From Armatimonadota bacterium (GTDB taxonomy: Bacteria > Actinomycetota > Acidimicrobiia > Spongiisociales > UBA5794): a DNA stretch of 8,129 nucleotides. Positions 1 to 4,011 of the stretch are shown here, in pieces (the first letter of the stretch is position 1; each line of letters starts with the position of its first letter). The notes under the pieces are model-generated. The model saw only the letters and a list, made by a program, of their open reading frames with translations. It searched no databases and had not been told where the DNA came from. Both the position numbers and the translations under genes were made by a program. The DNA lies in the NCBI GenBank assembly GCA_008501565.1, contig QQUL01000143.1, positions 1-8,129 on the forward strand. Reading direction: 5' to 3'.

Positions 1-27
1 TTGCCTACGTGTTGTAGCGTTCACTAC

Positions 28-81
28 GAGCCCTCCTTCTGAGCCGTGAGTCCAATAACCCACAGTCTCGTCGGAGGGCTC
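28..81. repeat. Inverted repeat with 9-bp arms near left edge
   Basis: GAGCCCTCC (28-36) is repeated as its exact reverse complement GGAGGGCTC (73-81), with a 36-nt spacer. No coding region is supported between position 1 and the oxidoreductase stop at 129. The arms could be the base of a structured RNA or part of a terminator for a gene left of the window. The spacer is longer than in a usual intrinsic terminator and no T-run follows, so its role is open. Confidence 0.4.
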
Positions 82-103
82 AACCAATCACACCATCCAC
101 CCA

Positions 104-124
104 GGGACAACGTCCCCGGTTGTC
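104..124 (-). terminator. Candidate terminator hairpin after the LLM oxidoreductase gene
   Basis: Two alternative hairpins overlap here: GACAAC (106-111) with GTTGTC (119-124) around a 7-nt loop, and GGGAC (104-108) with GTCCC (112-116) around a 3-nt loop. On the minus strand the structure begins 4 nt after the TAG stop of the oxidoreductase gene. There is no U-tract, as is common for actinobacterial terminators, so termination is inferred from position and folding only. Confidence 0.35.
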
Positions 125-128
125 ACAG

Positions 129-1034
129 CTAGCTGTCAAGGAGGTCGAGGACTCCGCCGAGCCATTCGATGGATCCGACGGTGATCGGGTCAACGACGAG
201 CTGGACACGGTCAATCCCGACGTCGGCAAACCCACGAAGGGCGGCAGCGACCTCATCTCTCGAACCGGTCATGGGGTGGGAGGTAGCACGATTGGGACTG
301 CCAAGCTGCCGGTTCGATCCACCGGGAGCACCGACAAGGACGGTGACCGTTCGTTCGATGTCTGCCGGATCCACGCCAACACCCGCACACGCGACATCGA
401 CTTTGGCGTTGAGCCCGGCCGCTCCCTCGGCAGTGTTCCCGTACCAGGCATGCCAACCGTTCCAGAGCTGCACGTGGGGAAGCGCGGCTGCGAGCACCCG
501 CGGACCCTCCGATCCGATCATCAGAGGTATGCCCTCTGATCGGGCTGGCGGGGCGAGGACGCAGTCACTGAGCTGATAGAACTCGCCGTCGAAATCGATC
601 TCGCCGACCGTGAGCAGGGCACGGATGATCGTGAACGCTTCCTCGAAACGGCTCGCCCTGCGATCGAACGGGAACCCGTAGGCGTCGTACTCGGTGCGGT
701 TCCACCCCGCACCAAGGCCAAGGATCAGGCGACCGTTCGAGATCTCATCAACCGTGGCAGCCTTCTTGGCGAGCATGGCCGGGTTGTGGAACGACGTTGC
801 TGCAACGAGCGGTCCGAGCTGCACCCTTTCGGTCACGGCTGCGAGTGCTGCGAGCATCGACCACGCCTCCCAAGGGCCGGTCGGGCCGTCTGGCTGGCGG
901 TAGAGGAGGTGATCGCCGACCCAAATCGAGTCGAACCCCACCGCTTCGGCAGCGATTGCCATGTCTCGATACTCGGGCCACGGCACGAAGCGTTCAACCT
1001 CGGGTAGCTGCACCCCGACTCTCAGCGGCCGCAT
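129..1034 (-). CDS. LLM-class (luciferase-like) oxidoreductase, probably F420-dependent
   Basis: A 301-residue protein of the luciferase-like monooxygenase family, a TIM-barrel fold that in actinobacteria usually transfers hydride to or from coenzyme F420. The family signature is clear: N-terminal VGVQLP (6-11), GFDSIWVGDH (33-42), TERVQLGPLV (68-77), the HNPAMLAKKAATVDEISNGR stretch (83-102) followed by GLGAGWN (106-112), and the FDRRASRFEEA helix (123-133). Length is normal for F420-dependent members, and the sequence is intact with a TAG stop. The ATG at 1034 is supported because the barrel's first strand begins at once; a weak GAGG lies 8-10 nt upstream. The gene sits 72 nt downstream of tRNA-Ser(UGA) with a hairpin repeat between them, so it may be read from the tRNA promoter. 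The substrate cannot be deduced, and an FMN-dependent member is the alternative. Confidence 0.9.
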   Translation of the reverse strand: MRPLRVGVQLPEVERFVPWPEYRDMAIAAEAVGFDSIWVGDHLLYRQPDGPTGPWEAWSMLAALAAVTERVQLGPLVAATSFHNPAMLAKKAATVDEISNGRLILGLGAGWNRTEYDAYGFPFDRRASRFEEAFTIIRALLTVGEIDFDGEFYQLSDCVLAPPARSEGIPLMIGSEGPRVLAAALPHVQLWNGWHAWYGNTAEGAAGLNAKVDVACAGVGVDPADIERTVTVLVGAPGGSNRQLGSPNRATSHPMTGSRDEVAAALRGFADVGIDRVQLVVDPITVGSIEWLGGVLDLLDS

Positions 1035-1049
1035 GGTGCCTCGCTCTCA

Positions 1050-1100
1050 TTCTGTGGGCTCCAGTAGTGAAATATCGGGTACTGGAACCCTGGGTACGCG
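1050..1100 (-). repeat. Interspersed hairpin repeat, copy A
   Basis: A 51-nt element almost identical to 5303-5354. The outer parts match exactly: 15 nt at 1050-1064 with 5303-5317, and 24 nt at 1077-1100 with 5331-5354. The 12-nt centre differs. GGGCTCCAGTA (1056-1066) pairs with TACTGGAACCC (1080-1090) around a 13-nt loop. The single C-A mismatch becomes a G-U pair in minus-strand RNA, which suggests the minus strand is the folded transcript. The element starts 6 nt after the 3' end of tRNA-Ser(UGA) and ends 15 nt before the oxidoreductase start codon. Function is unknown; a processing, termination or REP-like element is possible. Confidence 0.75.
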
Positions 1101-1106
1101 TTTTCG

Positions 1107-1191
1107 CGGAGGGAGTGGGATTCGAACCCACGGAAGCTTGCGCCTCGCTGGTTTTCAAGACCAGTGCCTTCGTCCACTCGACCATCCCTCC
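1107..1191 (-). tRNA. tRNA-Ser(UGA)
   Basis: An 85-nt class II tRNA read on the minus strand. The acceptor GGAGGGA (1191-1185) pairs with TCCCTCC (1114-1108), followed by discriminator G at 1107. The anticodon arm is CTGGT-CTTGAAA-ACCAG, giving anticodon UGA, which reads UCA and, by wobble, UCG. A long variable arm and a GGGTTCGAATCCC T-arm complete the serine identity. CCA is not encoded, so it must be added after transcription. A candidate -10 box and a perfect inverted repeat lie just upstream. Confidence 0.96.
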
Positions 1192-1194
1192 AGA

Positions 1195-1213
1195 TGCGCA
1201 AGAGTATTGCGCA
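1195..1213. promoter_or_regulatory. Palindrome and -10 box upstream of tRNA-Ser(UGA)
   Basis: TGCGCAA (1195-1201) and TTGCGCA (1207-1213) form a perfect 7-bp inverted repeat around 5 bp, starting 3 bp upstream of the tRNA 5' end. On the minus strand, TACTCT (1206-1201) lies in the palindrome centre as a TANNNT -10 box, 9 nt before the tRNA. I see no convincing -35 box. The site could be an operator over the promoter, or a hairpin in a longer precursor if the tRNA is read from upstream. Confidence 0.45.
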
Positions 1214-1276
1214 CCGGCAGCCAACCTGCGAGAAGTCCGTTCCGCGGGCTGTCACCCACCGCCACGGTCGGTTCTT

Positions 1277-1290
1277 ACCCTGGGTACGCG
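1277..1290 (-). repeat. Core-only copy (C) of the interspersed repeat
   Basis: ACCCTGGGTACGCG is identical to the last 14 nt of copies A (1087-1100) and B (5341-5354). With T1276 it contains the small palindrome TACCC-T-GGGTA. The rest of the element is absent. It lies between the SHOCT-gene terminator and tRNA-Ser(UGA), again after a gene end in minus-strand order. A 14-nt match could in principle arise by chance, but its position supports relatedness. Confidence 0.5.
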
Positions 1291-1311
1291 CTGGCGGGCC
1301 ACAAACAGAGG

Positions 1312-1336
1312 GAGGGCGCCCTTTGCGGACGCCCTC
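1312..1336 (-). terminator. Terminator hairpin of the SHOCT-protein gene
   Basis: GAGGGCG (1312-1318) pairs with CGCCCTC (1330-1336), and CC (1319-1320) can pair with GG (1327-1328) around a CTTTGC loop with one bulged A. The hairpin begins 21 nt after the TAA stop at 1358 on the minus strand. It is followed there by CTCTGTTTGTG, a weak T-rich run. Position and stem strength fit an intrinsic terminator. Confidence 0.6.
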
Positions 1337-1357
1337 GCTCAACGATCAGTGCTCGGG

Positions 1358-1735
1358 TTAGGCGAGCAGCTTGGCCTTCTGGGCCTCGAACTCGGCATCC
1401 GTGAGGACACCCTTTTCCTTCAGATCAGCCAGCTTGGCGAGCTCATCCGCTGATCCGGCGCCGCCTGCGGCATCCTGGATGTAGGCACGGGTCATCTTCT
1501 CGCGCTCAGCAGCATCCTGCATCGAACGCTCCTGCATCGCATGACCGTGAACGATGATGTAGATCAACGCACCAAGCAACGGGAGAATGATTATGAACAA
1601 GACCCAGGCGGCCTTTGCCCATCCATTCTGCTCCTTGTTGCGGAAAATGTCGCCGAAGATCGAGATCAGTAGCCAGATCCAGATGATGAACATGAAGAAC
1701 CAGAGCATGGTCCAGAACAGGTTGAGCAGCGGCAT
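1358..1735 (-). CDS. Small membrane protein with PLDc_N-like and SHOCT domains
   Basis: A 125-residue protein beginning MPLLNLFW. It has two hydrophobic segments at about 4-26 and 42-62, joined by FGDIFRNKEQNGWAKAAW, the pattern of PLDc_N-type membrane anchors. A short cytoplasmic helix follows, then a C-terminal SHOCT domain at about 96-124 with the typical LADLKEKGVLTDAEFEAQKAKLL helical hairpin (DLKEKGVLTDAEF, 104-116). SHOCT domains often end small actinobacterial membrane proteins; their role is poorly defined. An in-frame ATG at 1822 would add 29 residues, but the ATG at 1735 is preferred: AAAGGAA lies just upstream and the hydrophobic N terminus follows directly. The gene appears monocistronic, with its own candidate promoter, leader hairpin and terminator. 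The exact function is unknown. Confidence 0.85.
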   Translation of the reverse strand: MPLLNLFWTMLWFFMFIIWIWLLISIFGDIFRNKEQNGWAKAAWVLFIIILPLLGALIYIIVHGHAMQERSMQDAAEREKMTRAYIQDAAGGAGSADELAKLADLKEKGVLTDAEFEAQKAKLLA

Positions 1736-1750
1736 CAAATTCCTTTCGTC

Positions 1751-1769
1751 ACGTGGGGCTATCCCACGT
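1751..1769 (-). promoter_or_regulatory. Leader hairpin or operator of the SHOCT-protein gene
   Basis: ACGTGGG (1751-1757) and CCCACGT (1763-1769) form a perfect 7-bp inverted repeat around GCTAT. It lies between the candidate -10 box (1787-1792) and the ribosome binding site AAAGGAA, so it would fold in the roughly 45-nt 5' leader or serve as a DNA-binding site just downstream of the promoter. No regulator can be named. Confidence 0.45.
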
Positions 1770-1786
1770 ACAAGCCTGTATCTCGA

Positions 1787-1792
1787 ATCATA
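1787..1792 (-). promoter_or_regulatory. Candidate -10 box for the SHOCT-protein gene
   Basis: TATGAT on the minus strand differs from TATAAT at one position. Transcription would start near 1780, about 45 nt before the ATG at 1735. No good -35 hexamer is seen at 16-18 bp. Confidence 0.4.
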
Positions 1793-1892
1793 GAGGACGC
1801 CGGAGCACCAATCCGCTGCCACGCCGGGATTTCTTACCCAGCGATCAAGCTGAAGCTTTCAGCTCACCGCCGGTGTCTGAAGTCCGGAATCT

Positions 1893-1936
1893 GATGCGCG
1901 GAGGGGGAGGGATTGACGAAGAAGCTCTCAGCTTTC
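1893..1936. repeat. Direct repeat unit 1: truncated tRNA-Ser 3' end plus heptamers
   Basis: This 44-bp stretch is identical to 1962-2005, 69 bp further on. Its first part, 1899-1914, matches the 3' end of tRNA-Ser(CGA) (2203-2218, read antisense) exactly. It then leaves the tRNA sequence (GATTGACGAAG instead of GATTTGAACCC) and runs into AGCTCTC-AGCTTTC-AGCTTTC heptamers at 1923-1943. Confidence 0.8.
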
Positions 1937-1961
1937 AGCTTTCAGCAGGTTTCTGTAATCG

Positions 1962-2005
1962 GATGCGCGGAGGGGGAGGGATTGACGAAGAAGCTCTCAG
2001 CTTTC
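1962..2005. repeat. Direct repeat unit 2: truncated tRNA-Ser 3' end plus heptamers
   Basis: This is the second exact copy of the 44-bp unit at 1893-1936, with the tRNA-derived part at 1968-1983. It continues as AGCTTTC-GGCTTTC-AGCTCAC (1999-2019) and GAATCCG-TCATCTG-TAATCTG (2032-2052), up to the third tRNA fragment. Confidence 0.8.
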
Positions 2006-2057
2006 GGCTTTCAGCTCACCGCTGATGTCCGGAATCCGTCATCTGTAATCTGATGCG

Positions 2058-2104
2058 CGGAGGGGGAGGGATTTGAACCCCAAAGTCTCGCACACCCCGA
2101 CGGT
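2058..2104 (-). pseudogene. Relic 3' half of a tRNA-Ser gene
   Basis: The 23 nt at 2058-2080 are identical to the 3' end of tRNA-Ser(CGA) at 2203-2225: discriminator, acceptor strand and most of the T-arm. Upstream in the tRNA sense the match decays, but ACCGT (2104-2100) sits at the same distance as the 3' anticodon stem of tRNA-Ser(CGA). A GTCGGGGTGTGCGAGAC stretch stands where the long variable arm would be. No 5' acceptor strand, D-arm or complete anticodon arm can be folded, so this is a partial duplicate and not a working tRNA. Confidence 0.55.
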
Positions 2105-2112
2105 GGATCCCT

Positions 2113-2141
2113 TGTCTCACATCTGAATGAGTCGTGAGACA
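2113..2141. repeat. 8-bp inverted repeat downstream of tRNA-Ser(CGA)
   Basis: TGTCTCAC (2113-2120) and GTGAGACA (2134-2141) are perfect reverse complements with a 13-nt loop. On the minus strand the structure lies about 60 nt after tRNA-Ser(CGA) and could terminate its transcript. No T-run follows on either strand, so the role is uncertain. Confidence 0.4.
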
Positions 2142-2199
2142 CAACTCGGCTCCCACCCAAGAAACATCGCAATCGGTGATTCTTGAGGTGAGGCTCGCT

Positions 2200-2289
2200 T
2201 GGCGGAGGGGGAGGGATTTGAACCCTCGGGACCCCGAAAGGCCCAACGGTTTTCGAGACCGTCACATTCGTCCGCTCTGTCACCCCTCC
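2200..2289 (-). tRNA. tRNA-Ser(CGA), CCA encoded
   Basis: A class II tRNA read on the minus strand. The acceptor GGAGGGG (2289-2283) pairs with CCCCTCC (2210-2204), with discriminator G at 2203. An encoded CCA follows (2202-2200), unlike in the other two tRNA-Ser genes here. The anticodon arm is ACGGT-CTCGAAA-ACCGT, giving anticodon CGA for UCG codons. The variable arm GGGCCTTTCGGGGTCCC and T-arm GAGGG-TTCAAAT-CCCTC are intact. It is co-directional with tadA, 40 nt behind its stop, with a candidate -10 box between them. Confidence 0.96.
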
Positions 2290-2299
2290 AGAGTCAGCG

Positions 2300-2305
2300 A
2301 GTGTA
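2300..2305 (-). promoter_or_regulatory. Candidate -10 box of tRNA-Ser(CGA)
   Basis: TACACT on the minus strand lies 10 nt before the tRNA 5' end. The same TANNNT-to-tRNA distance (9-11 nt) is seen at the other three tRNA genes in the window. The expected -35 region falls within heptamer repeats (2309-2329) and has no clear hexamer. Confidence 0.4.
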
Positions 2306-2308
2306 CCG

Positions 2309-2329
2309 AGGTCAGAAGTCAGAGTCGGT
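2309..2329. repeat. Heptamer repeat at the tadA 3' border
   Basis: AGGTCAG-AAGTCAG-AGTCGGT are three degenerate 7-bp units directly after the tadA stop codon (2330-2332). The complementary-strand unit (TCTGACT) is the one found at the 3' end of the methyltransferase gene (3375-3395). Confidence 0.5.
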
Positions 2330-2800
2330 CTATGAGCGGCGTTCAGATTCGAAGAAACCGGCCAGCACGGCTCGGCACTCGTTCTCCATGATTCCTGCAA
2401 CGACTTCGATGTGGTGATTGAGGCGTTCGTCCTGGGGGATGTTGAACAGGGACCAGACGCCGCCCGCTTTCAGGTCTGCAGCGCCGTACACGATACGGTC
2501 CACCCTCGCCCAGACCGCTGCCATCGCACACATGGGGCAGGGCTCAAGCGTTACGACGAGCGTATGCCCCGACAGCCTCCACTGATCGTGGGCACGAGAA
2601 CGCTCGGAGAGGACGAGCATCTCGGCATGTGCGGTTGCATCGCCTCGTTCCTCTCTGCGGTTGTGGTCCGATGCCACAATCGTGCCGCTCGAATCGAGGA
2701 GTACGGCTCCCACAGGAATATCGCCGTGATCGATGGCCGCACGCGCTTCTCCCAACGCTGCATCCATCGCTTCGGTGTAGTCCGGTACTTGGTTGCTCAC
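2330..2800 (-). CDS. tadA: tRNA-specific adenosine deaminase TadA
   Basis: A 156-residue cytidine/deoxycytidylate-deaminase-fold enzyme that converts wobble A34 of tRNA-Arg(ACG) to inosine. The zinc site is complete: H58-A-E60 in TAHAEM, with E60 as proton shuttle, and PCPMC with C88 and C91. DHNR (45-48) carries the asparagine that contacts substrate in the family. Length is normal. The GTG at 2800 is chosen as start because GCAGGA lies 8 nt upstream and the family's N-terminal helix (YTEAMDAALGEA) follows. An in-frame ATG at 2851 would run the coding region into tRNA-Ser(GGA) on the other strand. The gene is divergent from that tRNA, with only 19 bp between GTG and tRNA, so its promoter must overlap the tRNA gene. 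tadA close to the SRP RNA is a known Gram-positive arrangement. Confidence 0.95.
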   Translation of the reverse strand: MSNQVPDYTEAMDAALGEARAAIDHGDIPVGAVLLDSSGTIVASDHNRREERGDATAHAEMLVLSERSRAHDQWRLSGHTLVVTLEPCPMCAMAAVWARVDRIVYGAADLKAGGVWSLFNIPQDERLNHHIEVVAGIMENECRAVLAGFFESERRS

Positions 2801-2803
2801 TTC

Positions 2804-2809
2804 TAGAAT
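2804..2809 (+). promoter_or_regulatory. Candidate -10 box of tRNA-Ser(GGA)
   Basis: TAGAAT lies 10 nt before the tRNA 5' end on the plus strand. It overlaps the region between the ribosome binding site and GTG start of tadA on the opposite strand, so polymerase at this promoter and tadA transcription would interfere. No clear -35 hexamer is visible. Confidence 0.45.
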
Positions 2810-2819
2810 CCTGCCATCT

Positions 2820-2906
2820 GGAGGGGTCGCATAGTCTGGCCGAGTGCGCACGCCTGGAAAGCGTGTATGCGGAAACGCATCGAGGGTTCAAATCCCTCTC
2901 CCTCCG
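2820..2906 (+). tRNA. tRNA-Ser(GGA)
   Basis: An 87-nt class II tRNA. The acceptor GGAGGGG (2820-2826) pairs with TCCCTCC (2899-2905) with one terminal G-U, and the discriminator is G2906. The anticodon arm is CACGC-CTGGAAA-GCGTG, giving anticodon GGA for UCC and UCU. The variable arm TATGCGGAAACGCAT and T-arm GAGGG-TTCAAAT-CCCTC are intact. CCA is not encoded. It is the only plus-strand tRNA here, and its 3' flank carries heptamer repeats like those next to the truncated tRNA-Ser copies. Confidence 0.96.
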
Positions 2907-2913
2907 CCGACCC

Positions 2914-2976
2914 GGAATACAGATTACGGATTACAGACCCCTGCTGAAAGCTGTAAGCGGAAAGCTGAAAGCCTCC
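2914..2976. repeat. Heptamer repeats in the tRNA-Ser(GGA) trailer
   Basis: Nine 7-bp units in two families: GGAATAC-AGATTAC-GGATTAC-AGACCCC (2914-2941), then TGCTGAA-AGCTGTA-AGCGGAA-AGCTGAA-AGCCTCC (2942-2976). Read from the tRNA outward, this is the same order as at the truncated copies in 1850-2060 (ATTACAG-like, then GAAAGCT-like units), but on the opposite strand. From 2977 to 3085 I see no gene or clear structure. Confidence 0.65.
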
Positions 2977-3085
2977 TTGGGCTCATCCCCGTTCCGCCGC
3001 TGAACAAGGGCTGTGCTCAAGAGACCGTGCACCCCGCCTTCGAATGTTCAACCGGTGACGCGTTCTGGCCGATTGACTCGTTCGA

Positions 3086-3175
3086 GGCCACCCCGATACA
3101 CCCGGAGCAAACCGCTTAGGGCTGCTTCCTTCCGGACCTGACCCGGTTCACGGCGCTCCGCCGCATCGGGACCCC
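3086..3175 (-). ncRNA. ffs: Signal recognition particle RNA, small bacterial (4.5S) type
   Basis: The minus strand carries the SRP core: GGTCAGGTCCGGAAGGAAGC followed by AGCCCTAA, comprising the Ffh-binding symmetric loop and GGAA tetraloop. Flanking helices pair in order: CCCGAT with ATCGGG (arms at 3165-3170 and 3092-3097), GGAGC with GCTCC, and AACCG with CGGTT. This gives the rod-like small SRP RNA without an Alu domain. The RNA binds Ffh and targets nascent membrane proteins. The exact ends are uncertain by several nt; I placed them at the outer GG/CC pairing. It is convergent with tRNA-Ser(GGA). dnaX, a frequent neighbour in other Gram-positives, is absent. Confidence 0.93.
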
Positions 3176-3177
3176 GC

Positions 3178-3329
3178 TGTCAACATCAATCGAACCAGCG
3201 CTTGACTCACCGATCTTGCACCCTCAGGCGGGGATTTCAGCTCCGCATGAAGAGGTTTTCGGATTCAGGGCACCCCTAGTACCCCACCTAGCACGGTTGG
3301 CATGATGGTACCGACCACACAAAGACACC
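3178..3329. other. Intergenic stretch between the SRP RNA and the methyltransferase gene
   Basis: No gene is supported here. It should contain the SRP RNA promoter on the minus strand, but I could not pick out a convincing -10/-35 pair at the expected distance from 3175. CCTAGTACCCCACCTAG at 3278-3294 has a CTAG at each end, about which nothing more can be said. Confidence 0.4.
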
Positions 3330-3343
3330 GCCGAGCGATCGGC
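3330..3343 (-). terminator. Candidate terminator after the serS-menG series
   Basis: GCCGA (3330-3334) pairs with TCGGC (3339-3343) around a GCGA tetraloop on the plus strand, or TCGC on the minus strand. It lies 29 nt after the methyltransferase stop. On the minus strand it is followed by GGTGTCTTTGTG, a weak T-rich run. The stem is short, so this is tentative. Confidence 0.35.
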
Positions 3344-3372
3344 ACAGGATTCTTCAGACTCCACGGGACGTA

Positions 3373-4011
3373 TCAGCTTCTGACTTCTGACTTCTGAAGG
3401 AGTGCCGCCCACACGAATCCCATCGGCCCAAGCCTCCATGTGTCGACAAGCGTCAGGGGCGTGTCGGCAAGCAGTTGCTGCGGCGGGGGATGTTTGTCGA
3501 GGGTCTTGTGGAGATATGAGTACTCCTCGCGGGCCCCCACCGTCATCCCCGCGATTGGGAGCACGACCGCGGTTCCCGCTCGGTGAACCTTCGCCTTCAG
3601 CTTCCCGACGGGTCGTCCAAGGTCGATGATCCCGGCCATTCCCCCGGGTCGAAGAACGCGAGCCACCTCAGCCATGGTTGTGTCAACCGAGTCGAGGTTC
3701 CTGAACACATAGGCAGAAAAGACGGCGTCAAACGATTCATCGACGAACGGAAGCGCCTCTGCAACGGCAACGACTCGCTCATCTGCATCGTTGAGTGAGA
3801 GCATCTCGGGGGCAGGATCGAGAGCGACAAGATCCCGGGTAGCGAGGATCTCGTTCGCTGCACCGGTTCCCGCCCCAAGGTCGAGGATTCGGCCCTCCGG
3901 GAGTCGAGAAACAACCGTATTACGCCACTTCTGGTCCTGCCCGAGTGAGAGAATCGCATTCAACCGGTCATATCGGTCAGCGATGTCCTTGAAGACCTTG
4001 CCGTTGCTCAT
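3373..4011 (-). CDS. menG: MenG/UbiE-type quinone C-methyltransferase
   Basis: A 212-residue class I SAM-dependent methyltransferase. The N terminus has the UbiE/MenG hallmark: F7xxIAxRYDRLNAILSxG (7-24) and W29-R30. SAM motif I is ILDLGAGTG (42-50), the acidic residue after strand 2 is in ALDPAPEM (63-70), and VLRPGG (119-124) precedes strand 5. In an actinobacterium the likely reaction is methylation of demethylmenaquinone, the last step of menaquinone synthesis, at the cytoplasmic membrane. The ATG at 4011 overlaps the serS stop (ATGA), so translation is probably coupled; an upstream in-frame ATG at 4263 would lie inside serS. The last six residues, KSEVRS, and the stop are encoded by an AGAAGTC-type heptamer repeat, so the original C terminus may have been altered. 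Related small-molecule methyltransferases cannot be fully excluded. Confidence 0.88.
   Translation of the reverse strand: MSNGKVFKDIADRYDRLNAILSLGQDQKWRNTVVSRLPEGRILDLGAGTGAANEILATRDLVALDPAPEMLSLNDADERVVAVAEALPFVDESFDAVFSAYVFRNLDSVDTTMAEVARVLRPGGMAGIIDLGRPVGKLKAKVHRAGTAVVLPIAGMTVGAREEYSYLHKTLDKHPPPQQLLADTPLTLVDTWRLGPMGFVWAALLQKSEVRS
3375..3395. repeat. Heptamer repeat inside the methyltransferase 3' end
   Basis: AGCTTCT-GACTTCT-GACTTCT is three 7-bp units, continuing as GA. On the minus strand it encodes the final KSEVRS residues and overlaps the TGA stop (3375-3373). Confidence 0.7.

Larger units (their letters stand above)
1816..2199. other. Gene-free stretch of tRNA-Ser fragments and heptamer repeats
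   Basis: No coding region is supported between the SHOCT-gene promoter and tRNA-Ser(CGA). Reading frames through it are built from repeats and antisense tRNA. It holds three copies of the last part of a tRNA-Ser gene (from 1899, 1968 and 2058), degenerate 7-bp tandem repeats between them, and an 8-bp hairpin at 2113-2141. I see nothing recognisable at 2142-2199. Confidence 0.7.

Noticed and set aside
797..1453. Plus-strand open frame of 218 codons
   Set aside because: It runs antisense through the oxidoreductase 5' end, across tRNA-Ser(UGA) and into the SHOCT gene, with no family signature.
1893..2081. CRISPR-like direct repeats
   Set aside because: Spacings differ (69 and 90 bp), the repeat is the 3' end of a nearby tRNA-Ser, the intervening sequence is itself repetitive, and no cas gene is present.
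2058..2150. A fourth functional tRNA-Ser
   Set aside because: Only the acceptor 3' strand and T-arm are intact. No 5' acceptor strand, D-arm or full anticodon arm can be paired, so it is listed as a relic.
2011..2400. Minus-strand open frame of 129 codons across tRNA-Ser(CGA)
   Set aside because: It covers the whole tRNA, the tRNA relic and the end of tadA. Its translation reflects tRNA and repeat sequence.
2844..3119. Plus-strand open frame of 91 codons
   Set aside because: It starts inside tRNA-Ser(GGA), crosses the heptamer repeats and ends in the antisense of the SRP RNA.
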